A DNA stretch of 64,000 nt, taken from contig CM067084.1 in NCBI GenBank assembly GCA_034008185.1, positions 69,040,612 through 69,104,611 of the forward strand, written 5' to 3'. The stretch comes from Gorsachius magnificus. Its lineage: Eukaryota > Chordata > Aves > Pelecaniformes > Ardeidae. The first letter of the stretch is position 1. Every line of letters begins with the position of its first letter. The notes under the pieces are model-generated. The model searched no databases. It had not been told where the DNA came from and was given only the letters and a program-made list of their open reading frames with translations. The position numbers and the translations under genes are program-made. Below are positions 12,787 to 22,400 of this stretch, piece by piece.

Positions 12787-13735
12787 AAGGCATTTCCCAC
12801 CCAGGCCACATCCCTGACACACCTCCCCTCAAATCGCCATTCAGAGCTTGCAAAAAGCTCCGGCTGCCGCTGTGCAGGGGTCGGGCACATGGCTGCTGCG
12901 TACAGTGCGCCTTCCTAAGCCAGTGACCAAACCTTGCCTGCTTTACCCCCAACCTCCTCCTCACCCCCCCAAGCACATTCCAGAGCCAGACAACTTTGGA
13001 AGCCTAGTGAGATCCGGGGAGGTAGTGTGCAACGTCCTCACTACCCTGAGTCCCAGGCTGAGCTAGGAAGCAGGGAAGATGGGGAGGAGGCATCAGGGAA
13101 GTCCCAGAAGATGGGAGACGTTTGGGGTGTGCCATGCCCTCCCACTGCCTGGGGGTCTGATGCAAAAGACACAGGGGTTCAGGTGAGCTGGGAAAGAGAA
13201 GACTGCACTGCAGCTGGCAGCCTCTGAAGGCAACCCTGAGGTCGTTGCAGTGAAGCGGCACCATCAGAGGCGCAGTGTCCCACCAACCCCTGCCTGCTTG
13301 TCCCAGTGTCCCACCACAGCAGGCACCTGCCAGGCTGCATGGGAGGCCATGTGGCACCTGCACACAGCCCCCAGGCCAGAGAGGACCAGCGCCCCATCTG
13401 TGCTCAAATTGAAAAGGGGGAGAAAAGGGAGAAAACTCCCAGTTTAGCCTGTGGAAAGAGCAGAGTGTGGAGAGGCCATACAGCCTCCGAGCTGGGTGCT
13501 AGCAGAAAGGGTGCCTCTGTGCAGGGACATGACTGCAAGGCGGCATTCTTTCTAAGGGGAGATCAACGCCAGCCCCGGTTCCCAGCAGAGCCATCCCCCC
13601 GGGTCTGCCTCCAGTTTGCGTGCCACAGACAGGGTTAAGATGGAGAGGCACAGCTGGCAGGGGCTAGCCAGCCCCACCGGCCTCACTTTGTCCTTAAGTC
13701 TACAAGATGAGCCCAGGTCGCAGCCCCAGAAGTGG

Positions 13736-14245
13736 GGAACCCCCCAGGCAGAGGTTTCGGCGGATCCTCCCGCCCTACGCGCTCCCTGCCGGGGAGACAA
13801 TGAAGGCGCATGGGGAGCAGGGGGAGCCAGGGGCAGAGCCGGGGCCGGGGCAGGGCCGGGATGGGTGCCCGGGACAGGCTCCGGGGGGGGGGGGGGGGGG
13901 GGCCCTCCAGCCCAACCGGCATGGGCAGGGTTTTACCGGCAGGAAGGGAAAAGGAGAAAACTCATCGCCATCACTTACAAAGGAAAACGATTTGTGGGGT
14001 CGCCCCCCCTCCCCGCCCCCCGCACTAAGCTCAGGCAAGTGAGAGTTTAGGGGCCAGCCAGGCTCTTCCGATAGCACCACCGTGCCGGGGAGGAGGGGGC
14101 CATGCCTCCCCGACCTTCCGTGCCGAAACTCCCCCGCGAAGGCGGCCCCCGTCCCCCCGCGCCGGCGAGCGGGGCTCTGCGCCCCCCCCCCCCGGGCCGG
14201 GGCCCCGCCCGGCGGCCCGCGCCTCCCCCCGGGATCTGTCTCCAC
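13736..14245. promoter_or_regulatory. CRMP1: CpG island, intronic side of the long first exon
   Basis: CpG-dense DNA directly downstream, in the sense of transcription, of the LCRMP-1 exon. It includes runs of C and G and continues the island that covers the exon itself. The open frame on the minus strand continues past the probable exon end into low-complexity Gly/Pro/Arg sequence, which marks the transition to intron. Confidence 0.6.
13883..13902. repeat. Poly-G tract (G20)
   Basis: Twenty consecutive G on the plus strand, hence C20 on the CRMP1 sense strand, inside intron 1 of the long isoform. The length may be wrong in the assembly. Confidence 0.9.
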
Positions 14246-14560
14246 GCCCGGGGTCTTGTCCTCCCGGTCTCCCGGGGAGCTGATGACGGAGCCGGAGACC
14301 TCGCTGATGTCGCTGGCCGTCTCGCTGTAGTTGTCCCCTCCGTCCAGCATGTCGTGCCGGCTGCCGCTCCGCGGGGTCCGGGACCCCTTCTTCCCCACGC
14401 TGTAGGCGTCGAAGTCGATGGTTTTGTTCTCGTAGGCCCCCTCCACGGAGGCGAACATGCCCCCGTATTTTTGCCGCGGTGTCTGGGCTGTCGTACCCGG
14501 CCTAGCCAGATACACGGGCAGGTCATCTTCTTTATTCCAGTTCCTCTTTCTCTCGGCCAT
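14246..14560 (-). CDS. CRMP1: CRMP1 long-isoform (LCRMP-1) first coding exon (partial gene)
   Basis: From the ATG at 14560 the minus strand encodes 105 residues up to the likely exon end. They begin MAERKRNWNKEDDLPVYLAR and continue PGTTAQTPRQKYGGMF (21-36), VEGAYENKTIDFDAYSVG (39-56) and TASDISEVSGSVISSPG (81-97). This matches the long N-terminal extension of vertebrate LCRMP-1 and is related to that of long DPYSL3. The start context is strong (A at -3, G at +4). The frame is open upstream to 14608 but offers only a non-ATG codon there, so the first ATG is chosen. Proline-directed sites T27-P, T62-P, S95-P and T103-P are candidate Cdk5/GSK3 targets (inference). The 3' end is uncertain. The only GT near the homology break is GGC|GTGGAG after residue 105, a weak donor, and beyond it the protein becomes Gly/Arg/Pro-rich with no family similarity. 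In the family this isoform regulates cytoskeleton and migration differently from the short form. Confidence 0.9.
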
Positions 14561-14718
14561 TCTCGCTGTCCGGATCTCTCCCTCCCTCCCTCTCGCTCTG
14601 CCTCCCACTTCTCTGCACCTTCTACTACCGGGATAGGCTGCTAGTGACCATAAAAATGAATGGATGGATGCAGCAGTGGCGGAGCTGGGTTGGCTGGTGG
14701 GATCTTTCCCTTAGGGAG

Positions 14719-14726
14719 ATGCAAAT
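14719..14726 (-). promoter_or_regulatory. POU octamer ATTTGCAT
   Basis: Perfect octamer 159 bases upstream of the LCRMP-1 ATG. POU-domain factors (Oct/Brn families) bind this sequence and several are neural. Function here is inferred only. Confidence 0.55.
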
Positions 14727-14761
14727 GTTAACCTCCCTCCCCCCCCCCACCCCCCCCGGGG

Positions 14762-14782
14762 AAAAAAAAAAAAAAAAAAAAA
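14762..14782. repeat. Poly-A tract (A21) next to a C-rich run
   Basis: An A21 run preceded by a C-rich/CCCCGGGG segment (14740-14761). It would appear as U21 in a 5' UTR if transcription starts upstream of it. Confidence 0.9.
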
Positions 14783-14833
14783 GGAAGAAAAATAAGAGAG
14801 AAAGAGGGAGAAGGAAATAAATCCAAGCGGGAT

Positions 14834-14843
14834 TTAAAAATAG
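14834..14843 (-). promoter_or_regulatory. MEF2-consensus box CTATTTTTAA
   Basis: The site fits YTAWWWWTAR exactly and lies about 275 bases upstream of the LCRMP-1 ATG. MEF2 factors act in neurons and muscle. It could alternatively serve as an AT-rich core promoter element. Confidence 0.5.
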
Positions 14844-14984
14844 CCGTGTTAGTAAAGAGCACGTGAAAATAAAGTACAAAGAGCGGAGAGGAGAGGGTGG
14901 CAGAGGCAGGTGATTGGAAAGCCCCTGACGAATAGGAAGAGCAGCAGCAATTCCCAGAGCAAGGACCGCAGTGCACACGCTCCC

Positions 14985-15850
14985 CCGGTATAAAGAACGA
15001 TCCGGGGGGCGGGAGGCAGGGGGAGGAGGGAGCCCGCTGCATGCACGCAGGGCCGGGGCGAGCAGGGTCCTTCCCGGAGGGCGGGCGCCAGTCACCTGCT
15101 GCTACGTGGTTTGGGGGGGGGGAGAAGAAAAAAAAAAGAGGGGAAAAAAAAAAAAGCAAAGCCCAGAACCTCCCCGGCCCCCCCGAGCGAGCCGGAGGGA
15201 GTTTCTCCCACTTCGCACACTCTGGCTCCCCCCGCCTGCCTCCGCAGGAGGGGGCTGCGGCGGGGCCCGGGCGGGGGGCGCGGCCCCGGCAGCCCGCGGT
15301 GCGGGGCGGGGGCGGGCCGGCTCCGCGCTGCCCGGGGGGCTGGCGCTGCCCTCTCCCTGCCGCAGCTGCTGGTGCCCGGGGGGGCGGGGGCGGAGTGGGG
15401 CCGCCCCCGGCCGCCGCCCCCCCGCCGCTGCGGGCGCAGCCGGCCCTGACACGGAAGTGATCGCGCCGAGCGCTGCCCGCGCCGCCGCCCCCGCCGCCGG
15501 GGATGGGGCACTGGGGGGCAGCGGCTCCGCGGACCGCGTTGCCCAGGCCGCGGAGCCCGCCGCGCCCGGCCCACCGCCCCGCCGAGACCCCCGCGGAGCC
15601 GGGGGGGCCCGGCCCAGCCCTCCCCGGCCCGGCCCGCCCAGCCCCCCCGGCCGGCGCCCCGCGGAGCTGTCCCTTCAGCACCCCGGGCGGCGGCCCCGGC
15701 CGGCTCCTGCCCGGCCTTCGCTCCGGCAAACGAGAGGCAGGCACGGGACCCCCAGGCGAGGGGCTGCGCTTCGCTGGGGACGGGGGGGGGGGCGCCAGTG
15801 CCCAAAACCAAGGAGGGTTTCCTAAAGCAGGAGGGGTGGAGAACTCCCCG
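14985..15850. promoter_or_regulatory. CRMP1: Upstream CpG island of CRMP1
   Basis: CpG-dense DNA upstream of the long first exon, containing many GC boxes. It includes a plus-strand TATAAAG at 14989-14995 and A-runs near 15128-15156. Open frames of 239-380 codons occur here in several phases on both strands. Their Pro/Gly/Arg/Ala composition is that of CpG-island DNA and none resembles a known protein. The island may support divergent (plus-strand) noncoding transcription, but no exon can be defined. Confidence 0.65.
15674..15694 (+). promoter_or_regulatory. RE1/NRSE-like element (partial match)
   Basis: The left half TTCAGCACC equals the canonical REST (NRSF) half-site. The right half GGCGGCGGC matches the consensus GACAGCGCC at 6 of 9 positions with normal spacing. 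REST silences many neuronal genes outside neurons, and CRMP1 is neuronal. The weak right half leaves this as a candidate only. Confidence 0.35.
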
Positions 15851-16730
15851 CTACTCCCCGCACAGCCCACTTCAAGTCCATCTTTACGCCTCTACCTGTC
15901 TTACAACGCCTGAGGGGATGACCCACTGAGACCACAGAACCTTGGATGCTCCTCTCCCACACACGTGGCCGATCTCAGACAATTCTGACAGGCCTGGAAT
16001 GCACCAGCAGTTACATAAGGAACATTTTCTACGGCTCTGAAATGAGGTATTGGAGCAAACTGGTCTGAGAGGGGTTAAATGACTAAGCAAATTCAAAGCA
16101 TCATCATCAAGATTTGATCAATCTCAAGACCTGTTTACCGCTCACGTACAACACGGATATGCCATTTGAATACCAGCCCAGCCACACAGCACTATTGTCT
16201 ACAGCCCACCGCCATGCCTGGTGGTCCCAGCACGAGAAAAATCACAAGTTATTAATTGATGAGGAAAAGTGGGAGGTTAAAGATGGAGGTCCCTGAGATT
16301 TCATCAAAAGCAAGCCCAGCTAACCATCTTTCTCATTAACAACTACCCCTGGACAAAAAAACATGTAAAAAGCAGTGATGTAACATACTTGAGGACTGCC
16401 AAAAGACATCAGAGGAAAACATCTTTCTTTTCTGCATTTGTTATAATGCAGTGGTACCTCCTGCCCTGGCACACTGTGTGTTGTTTGCATGGGGGGAGTT
16501 AGGGAATTAGTCAAAAGTTCACTGATCATTGGTTATTAACACACTGATTTTAGTAGTCGCAGCACCATGACTGAGATTTCTGAGCATATATTGCCCAGGA
16601 TTCCACAACCTGCTACCACATTAACACGAATATCATACGGAGGTTTCACTGGTGTGTGGAAAAACAAGTTTAACTTGCAAGACATTGCTTTCGTGCTTCC
16701 TTAAATTATTTTCTTGTATGTAGACAAATA
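15851..16730. other. CRMP1 5' flank, nothing recognised
   Basis: GC content drops abruptly after about 15.85 kb. No coding exon, repeat element or clear motif was recognised. Confidence 0.5.
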
Positions 16731-16734
16731 TTGA

Positions 16735-16781
16735 TTTTTTTTTTTTTTTTTTTGTTCCTAATGGTAACATTGAGATTTATT
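16735..16781 (-). other. Poly(A) signal followed by an A-run (minus strand)
   Basis: On the minus strand AATAAA (plus TTTATT at 16776-16781) is followed 22 nt later by A19 (plus T19 at 16735-16753). This spacing is that of a polyadenylated transcript end. It could be the 3' end of a minus-strand gene lying to the right, a retrocopy tail, or chance. Confidence 0.35.
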
Positions 16782-19393
16782 GATCATGCTGGGAAAAAAA
16801 TGCCAGTTTGTTCCTCCACAGGACACCAAATCCTAGTAGTTAGTGAAATATACAGGTTGCACACAGAGTGTGATGTGTGACCTGCATGTCTTCCTAAGTA
16901 TTGGGAAAATTCTTCATTTTATGAGGTATTTCTTTCCAATCAAGAGCTAAATTTAAACCTCAAAAAAAAAATAAAATCTGATGGTCCCATAGTAGGTCCA
17001 ATATGTTGTACATAGTGCATGTATCTGCCAAATGAAGAGCGTTTTTTATTGAACATCCATAAAGCTAAGGAAGATGGACTCTGTTTACACTTGGGATCTA
17101 GTTAGATAACATTGTCCAGGTTTCTACAACTGCTCAGTTTTTTTAAATGTCAAAGAATAATGCTTTTTTTTTTTTTTCAGTACTAAGCTAGGACATTCAT
17201 ATTAATGCTAATACATAAGGAGACCACAAGACTCAGAGAACATGTCAAACAAATTCTTTAGAAAGCTGCATTAAACTTTCAAGTTAGAAATAAGCAAAAA
17301 ATGATACCAGAGTCTTTCTTTGATTTGAAATGGATTTTTTTTTCATATTGTAGCCCTTAGTTTATTAAAAACTAAGTCAATAAATGTACACTGTTCTTCT
17401 GACCACTAAGAGATAAAGCTGCAGTTTTAGGTGCTACAGAAGCAGACCCAGTTACAGCCTGACACCCTGTCACCCTGCCAGTTTACCTAAACACATGTAT
17501 GCAACGTGGGAGAATCACATTCCTTTGGTATATTGTCTTGCAGGCACTGCATCTCATCCTGTCTTGACATAGCTTGATGAAAAGAGGACAGAACCTGATT
17601 GAAAGTGCACCCTCTTCCTATAGGGCCTTTAATCTTCATACCAGTATACTATCAATGACAAATGAATTATATTCTGAATAGACTAGATGAGAGAGAGCAG
17701 AAAACCTAGAGACATGCTTGCTTCACGTAACAAAAAACATCGACAAAAGTCCAACAAGAAAGAGATCATTTACCGGCTTGGCTCCAGTGGTAGCTGGAAC
17801 TCCTCTTGCAACAGTGTGAATATCATGAGCTGGAACAGGGCTTCCCTGGTGCAGGGGCTCAGCGAATATGCAATGTACACTTTGCACCTATTTTTGCTCT
17901 TGTGCATTCCACAGCAGAATGATCAGACACGATGAATCACAAGGCATGAACAGCCCAGAGTGAGGGTGAGAGACCCAACTTTCCTTTCTCCCAGAGAGTG
18001 ACGAGTCACTAAGTCACGGAGCCAGCCTCCCCCTCTCCGCCCTACGTGACTGTTGTATCTCTGGCTGCAGTGTCCCCCTCCCCCCCGCAAAACCCCATCC
18101 CGTGGACTGGTGATCTGCACTGTCTCCTGACATGTAGGAACCGTGGATCCAAAAGCCCCCAAGCTGGGCAAGGCTCAGGTTTCCCACTTCCCGAGCAGTG
18201 ATCGAGCCCATAGTATCCTGCTAATTCATATTAATTCTGTTAAATCAGCAACAGTTGAATGGCAGCTCCTCCACCAAGAGCTCAGCAGTAACAGTTTCCT
18301 TACCCTGTTAGCAGACGAGGTGGCCCCTTGCTCAAAATGGAGACTTTCTGGGTTGCTACCCAGGGATACAATTGTATTTACAACTATATTTCAGAAGCTC
18401 CACCACCATTTTAGAGTTAAAAATAATTAAAATTATAAAGTTTTTAATTTAAAATATGCATACATTTAATATACAAAATTATACAAATTATACATTTAAC
18501 TAACATAGAAAAATACATCTTGTTAACAAGATAAAATGTCAACATATCTTACATAATTTAAGTGAGAGTTACAAATCTGTGATAATAATCAAGTAGACTT
18601 TGTGACTTCATTACAGTTCTGTACCTTGCCTAGTTACACTGAAAATAAATACATATGTACAGTCGATATCCATGACAATTGTCTTAGAGTGGAAATCTTT
18701 GCTGAAAAGTTACCCAGAAGGTTTTAATAGTACAGATCAAACCAAGAGTGGCCTCTCTTATACTGCTGAAGCTTCTCACTTAGCTGAGACCAATCTGACA
18801 CCCGGTTACAGGGTGGTCACGGGTCAGAGGTTAAACTTTTTGCATATATTTACAAACACCCCTCCCTCCCCGTTCTAGCTGGTACATCTGGTTAATAAGT
18901 ACCACGCCATAAACCCCAGCCTTTCTGTGCATTCTTCGGCACCTCTCCAAACGGCCCCCAATTTGTGGCCCTAACAACTGCTCTGGACGACTTCTGGTTA
19001 CCATCCCACTGTCGGTTGTGCAAAAGAGTTCAAGAGCTGCGCAGCACTCGAGCTCAAAAGGCAAGATCTCCATACACTGTTCACCCCAGATTTCTCATTA
19101 ATACCTCAGGAGGTGGGGAAATATCTTTGTTTCCGTCAAATAAATGTGTGCAGTTAGTCTTCTTATTTAATTTACATGGTTTCTTCTTCCGAGTTCCAAA
19201 CAAAAGACAGAAGTGTAATTTATAAACAAGCTATGAAAATCTGTTCCATGCTGCGTCTTGTCTTACATACTGTGAGCCATGTAATGATTTTCTTTTAACT
19301 ATTTACATATTTTTTTAAAACTTGCTTGTCATCACAGGGAGCAAAAGTAGAAGACCACCACCACTCTGATTTTCAGGCCCTCATTTTTTTGAC
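16782..19393 (-). other. AT-rich, 3'-UTR-like stretch
   Basis: No coding exon is seen. On the minus strand there are four Pumilio-type motifs TGTANATA (plus positions 18375-18382, 18654-18661, 18847-18854 and 19300-19307). Several AATAAA/ATTAAA hexamers also occur on that strand (plus TTTATT or TTTAAT near 17043, 17360, 18443 and 18463). The block 18420-18560 is extremely AT-rich. These are properties of a long vertebrate 3' UTR. The gene would run toward CRMP1 from the right, an orientation consistent with C4orf50 or JAKMIP1 in other vertebrates, but I recognise no exon of either. Confidence 0.35.
19171..19210 (+). repeat. Copy A of a 40-bp diverged repeat pair
   Basis: TTTACATGGTTTCTTCTTCC followed by GAGTTCCAAACAAAAG. 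It matches 21493-21532 at 34 of the first 37 positions. Both copies have the same orientation and start about 2.3 kb apart. The element is not recognised as CR1. Confidence 0.7.
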
Positions 19394-19418
19394 TTTTTTT
19401 TTTTTTTTTTTTTTTTTT
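19394..19418. repeat. Poly-T tract (T25)
   Basis: Twenty-five T in a row on the plus strand. No target duplication or retrocopy body was recognised next to it. Confidence 0.9.
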
Positions 19419-22400
19419 ATTTTAGCTCTGTACCAACAAATTGCTCTCAATTCCTAAAAGGTATAATTCACTCATGAGCTAAAAGCTTATTCAACTTCTC
19501 CTAAGATCTGCTCAGGACCACCAGTGAGTATGTGAACAGCTGCACAGATGTTTTGGGTTTTTTTACAGGAGTTAACTACATTTTTCCTCTTTTTAAAAAA
19601 AGACAAAACCACAATTCAGAGAGTAGAGAAATGTAGCTGTTCGGCATCAGTTAGTGCACACTGCACAGTAACCTCTCACGTCGGAATTCACATTTGCATA
19701 TTCATATTCCCATAGCAAAAGTCTATGTTACACAGAGAAACAATAGCAAACACAGATTTATACCACAGATCCCAACACCTCCAAATCAAGGCAGGTCTCC
19801 ACAACAGCTAATCTCTCTTCTCCTCTTCTACGTGCATAGAAAACATTAAAGCATGATGCTTAAGTATCTATCATATGTGAGCATTTCTTAAGCCAAGTAG
19901 AAGCAAGCATGAAATCTTGGTCCCAGGCAAGCAAGTGGAAATTTGCCAGTCATTTCAGTGGCACAAGCATTTCATCCAGCACATAGAAATTTTCTCCTTT
20001 TTTTTTTTTTTTTTTGGCTTTACCTGTGACTTGCAGCTCTCATAGTTGTCAAATAATGGTTTATGCATGGATTCCAATGGCAGAAATTGTTAGCTATATT
20101 TTTACTCACATCCTTTGCAAGAAACAGTGTACTCTCTTTCTTAACGTTTATGCAGGGACAAAAATTCCTGTCCATAATCCCGTGGCTACTGATTTCTAAT
20201 GCCAATATGTTTGGAGCCAAAGGCACAATATATTTTAAAGGAATTCTGCTAAAGCAAGAAAGAGGTTTGAACAAGTTTCTGTAATCCTAAGGTCTGTTCC
20301 CCCTCTGCCTCCTTAAGGCACTAAAGGATTTCCAAAGGATTAGTGGCAAAACCCAGCATGCACATGTCCCTCCCTCCCTCCACCCCACAACCACGGTAAA
20401 TTCAAATACTAAAATCCTTCATCTGCAAGCAAGAAATACCGGTAGATTTATGAAACACGGATCGGGGTTTCCACTTTTTAAAAGGCCACAAAGACAAACA
20501 TCAGCCATGCCTTAGCAGGAGGTTTATCCTGGGAACTCTGCTGCGTCTGTGAAATATTTCCTGGCATTTGTATTATTCTGCATGTGACGTGATTATCATG
20601 TCAGAGTCCATCATTGTACTTCCAGAATCTCCATCCATAGTGGTGTGAAGAAGAGCATTCAGGATTTAAAGGTTGCGTACGCTTTTTAAAGGAGCTGTGG
20701 AAATGCTGTAAGCTGTATTTTCAATATCCTGCAAAGCTCTATACAGTCGAGTATATGTAAATAAGTGAACTGTCAAAGAAATCATATTTTCCATGTAACA
20801 CTGCCCATTTTGTCTATTTAGGGAGACAGAAGATTGTATTTACTTACACAGAACTTAGCAGCATCTTAAGTTTGGCTGTAAGGAATTTGGTCAAAGCAAT
20901 ATTGTGCATATAAAGCAAACAGAACAAAGTGCCCACTTTTGCATTCTGAGAAAGTTTAACACAAAACAATGATACATGTAAAGCATCCCCGGGCATGTTT
21001 ACCTTAGACAGTACATCGAAACAAGTTATCTTCTGCTTAGTGAAAGCAAGCCAAACAGACTGGAACAGCCAGACAACACTTTCCTCTTCACTGTAAGGCA
21101 ACTAGAAAATAATAGCTAGGCTCTCTGTCTCAGCTAGTAATCTCACATTCAAAATTTTACTGCTTTCTTACAATGATCTGAGGTAAAGTTGGGATTTCAA
21201 ATCCCAATACTCAGCCACATGAAATGCACCCACTGGTCTATCAATTTAATTAATAAACAGGCTTTTCCAATATCGGTGAGACAATTTTCATATTAGGAGG
21301 TGGCAGAATTTAAAAGAGGTCAATGTGGTACAAACCACAAAGAATGAGGCATGTTCTACATTCCTTTTGCTAATTGTTTTAAAATGAAACCAAATGGTAA
21401 GAAAGCCTAAGATGTTACAAAATGGGCAGGTTCATGATCAACATTTATAATTTATGGTGGGAGATTATGCTTAAATACTACTCCTTTTTTCATTTACGTG
21501 GTTTCTTTTTCCAAGTTCCAAACAAAAGAGGCATGAGATTTTAGGTCAGCACATAATTCAAAAGAAAGAAGTGGGGTTTAATTGCCTGAGTGTTGTGGAA
21601 ATGATGTGTGTTTTCAGGTGGATAGTATGCAAATGGATAGAAACCTACACATATGTCAGTGCTTTATTTTAAGAACTTGTAGTTAAGCTTCAAGTGTTAC
21701 CATGCCAACGTGTCATCTTGTTACTAATCATAATCTAGAAATGCACATTACATTAATCTGATTTGGGATTCCACAGTTTATTATCCTTCTGCCTCCTTTC
21801 AAAGGATATCTGGAATTACCAGGCGACTAAGCGTTGTAAAGACAGCACATTCCAGCAGCTAGCTCAATATTAAAAAAAAAAAAAAAGCAATACAAGTTAT
21901 AAACCAGTTAGAGAGCAGTACCCACAGCTGCTCCCATTCAGGTCAGCACGAGTATTGCCACTGACTTCAACAGTGCTGTGTGCTGTTAGTTAAAGAAGGA
22001 ATCAACGTCCCCATATGATCCCCTATGCATAAGTCTTGTGCCTGCATTGACGTCTCCCTCCTTTCACAAATGGGCACTCAGATATGAATAGTAGGAGTTG
22101 TGGGTGCATAAATCTATGTCATATGTTGTAGCTGCAAAATGTGCTTGCATCACATGTAGTATTACCAACCAGTGTGCACAAACCTACCTATTTCAGGAAG
22201 AGCACGTATGTGTGCAAATACCTTATCTGGAAGTTAAATTCAGTGTGGCCTATTCATGTGATTGAAATAATCAATCTAGAGCACTAGGACACAGCGCTTT
22301 GATGTTCCAAGTGCCTCTCAGTGCACATGAAGTACATTCCCAGTTCCTACTTATTCTTGTAAAAATGCAGTTCTATCTCATTTCCTAGACAGTTTGTACC

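Larger units (their letters stand above)
12261..13735 (-). other. CRMP1: Spacer between CRMP1 first exons
   Basis: This is intron of the long isoform and upstream flank of the short isoform. Beyond the minisatellite and CA repeat I see no confident exon. The human long isoform has a further stretch ending in about RIRRPAPRDLPLGRDNGQ before the common SDRLL exon. No match to it was found here (see rejected items). Confidence 0.5.
14561..14950 (-). promoter_or_regulatory. CRMP1: Candidate LCRMP-1 promoter and 5' UTR
   Basis: The region just upstream of the long-isoform ATG holds a cluster of recognisable motifs. These are an octamer ATTTGCAT on the minus strand (14719-14726), a MEF2-type CTATTTTTAA on the minus strand (14834-14843), an E-box CACGTG (14860-14865), an E-box CAGGTG (14907-14912) and a CCAAT box on the minus strand (14913-14917). 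The MEF2-type box could also act as a degenerate TATA element. A C-rich tract followed by A21 (about 14740-14782) lies within it. No transcription start can be read directly. Confidence 0.55.

Noticed and set aside
10686..12976. Long open frames (313 and 375 codons, minus strand) over the short CRMP1 promoter
   Set aside because: GC-rich composition effect and minisatellite. Only the 39-nt piece coding MSYQGKKSIPHIT in a different, short frame is credible.
13690..13790. A minus-strand RIRR...LCLGG reading resembling the human LCRMP-1 linker, with an upstream TCTCCCCGGCAG acceptor-like sequence
   Set aside because: The RIRR frame has a TAG stop between that acceptor and the motif, there is no proper donor, and the match is only about 8 residues with a gap.
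14561..14608. An N-terminal extension of LCRMP-1 to 14608
   Set aside because: The codon at 14606-14608 on the minus strand is GTG, not ATG. The ATG at 14560 has a strong start context and matches the family start.
14728..15870. Open frames of 239-380 codons on both strands
   Set aside because: They occur in several phases at once in CpG-island DNA and read as Pro/Gly/Arg/Ala low complexity. None has a recognisable domain.
18831..19073. An 80-codon minus-strand frame in the 3'-UTR-like region
   Set aside because: No recognisable domain, and it lies in AT-rich DNA with UTR-like motifs.
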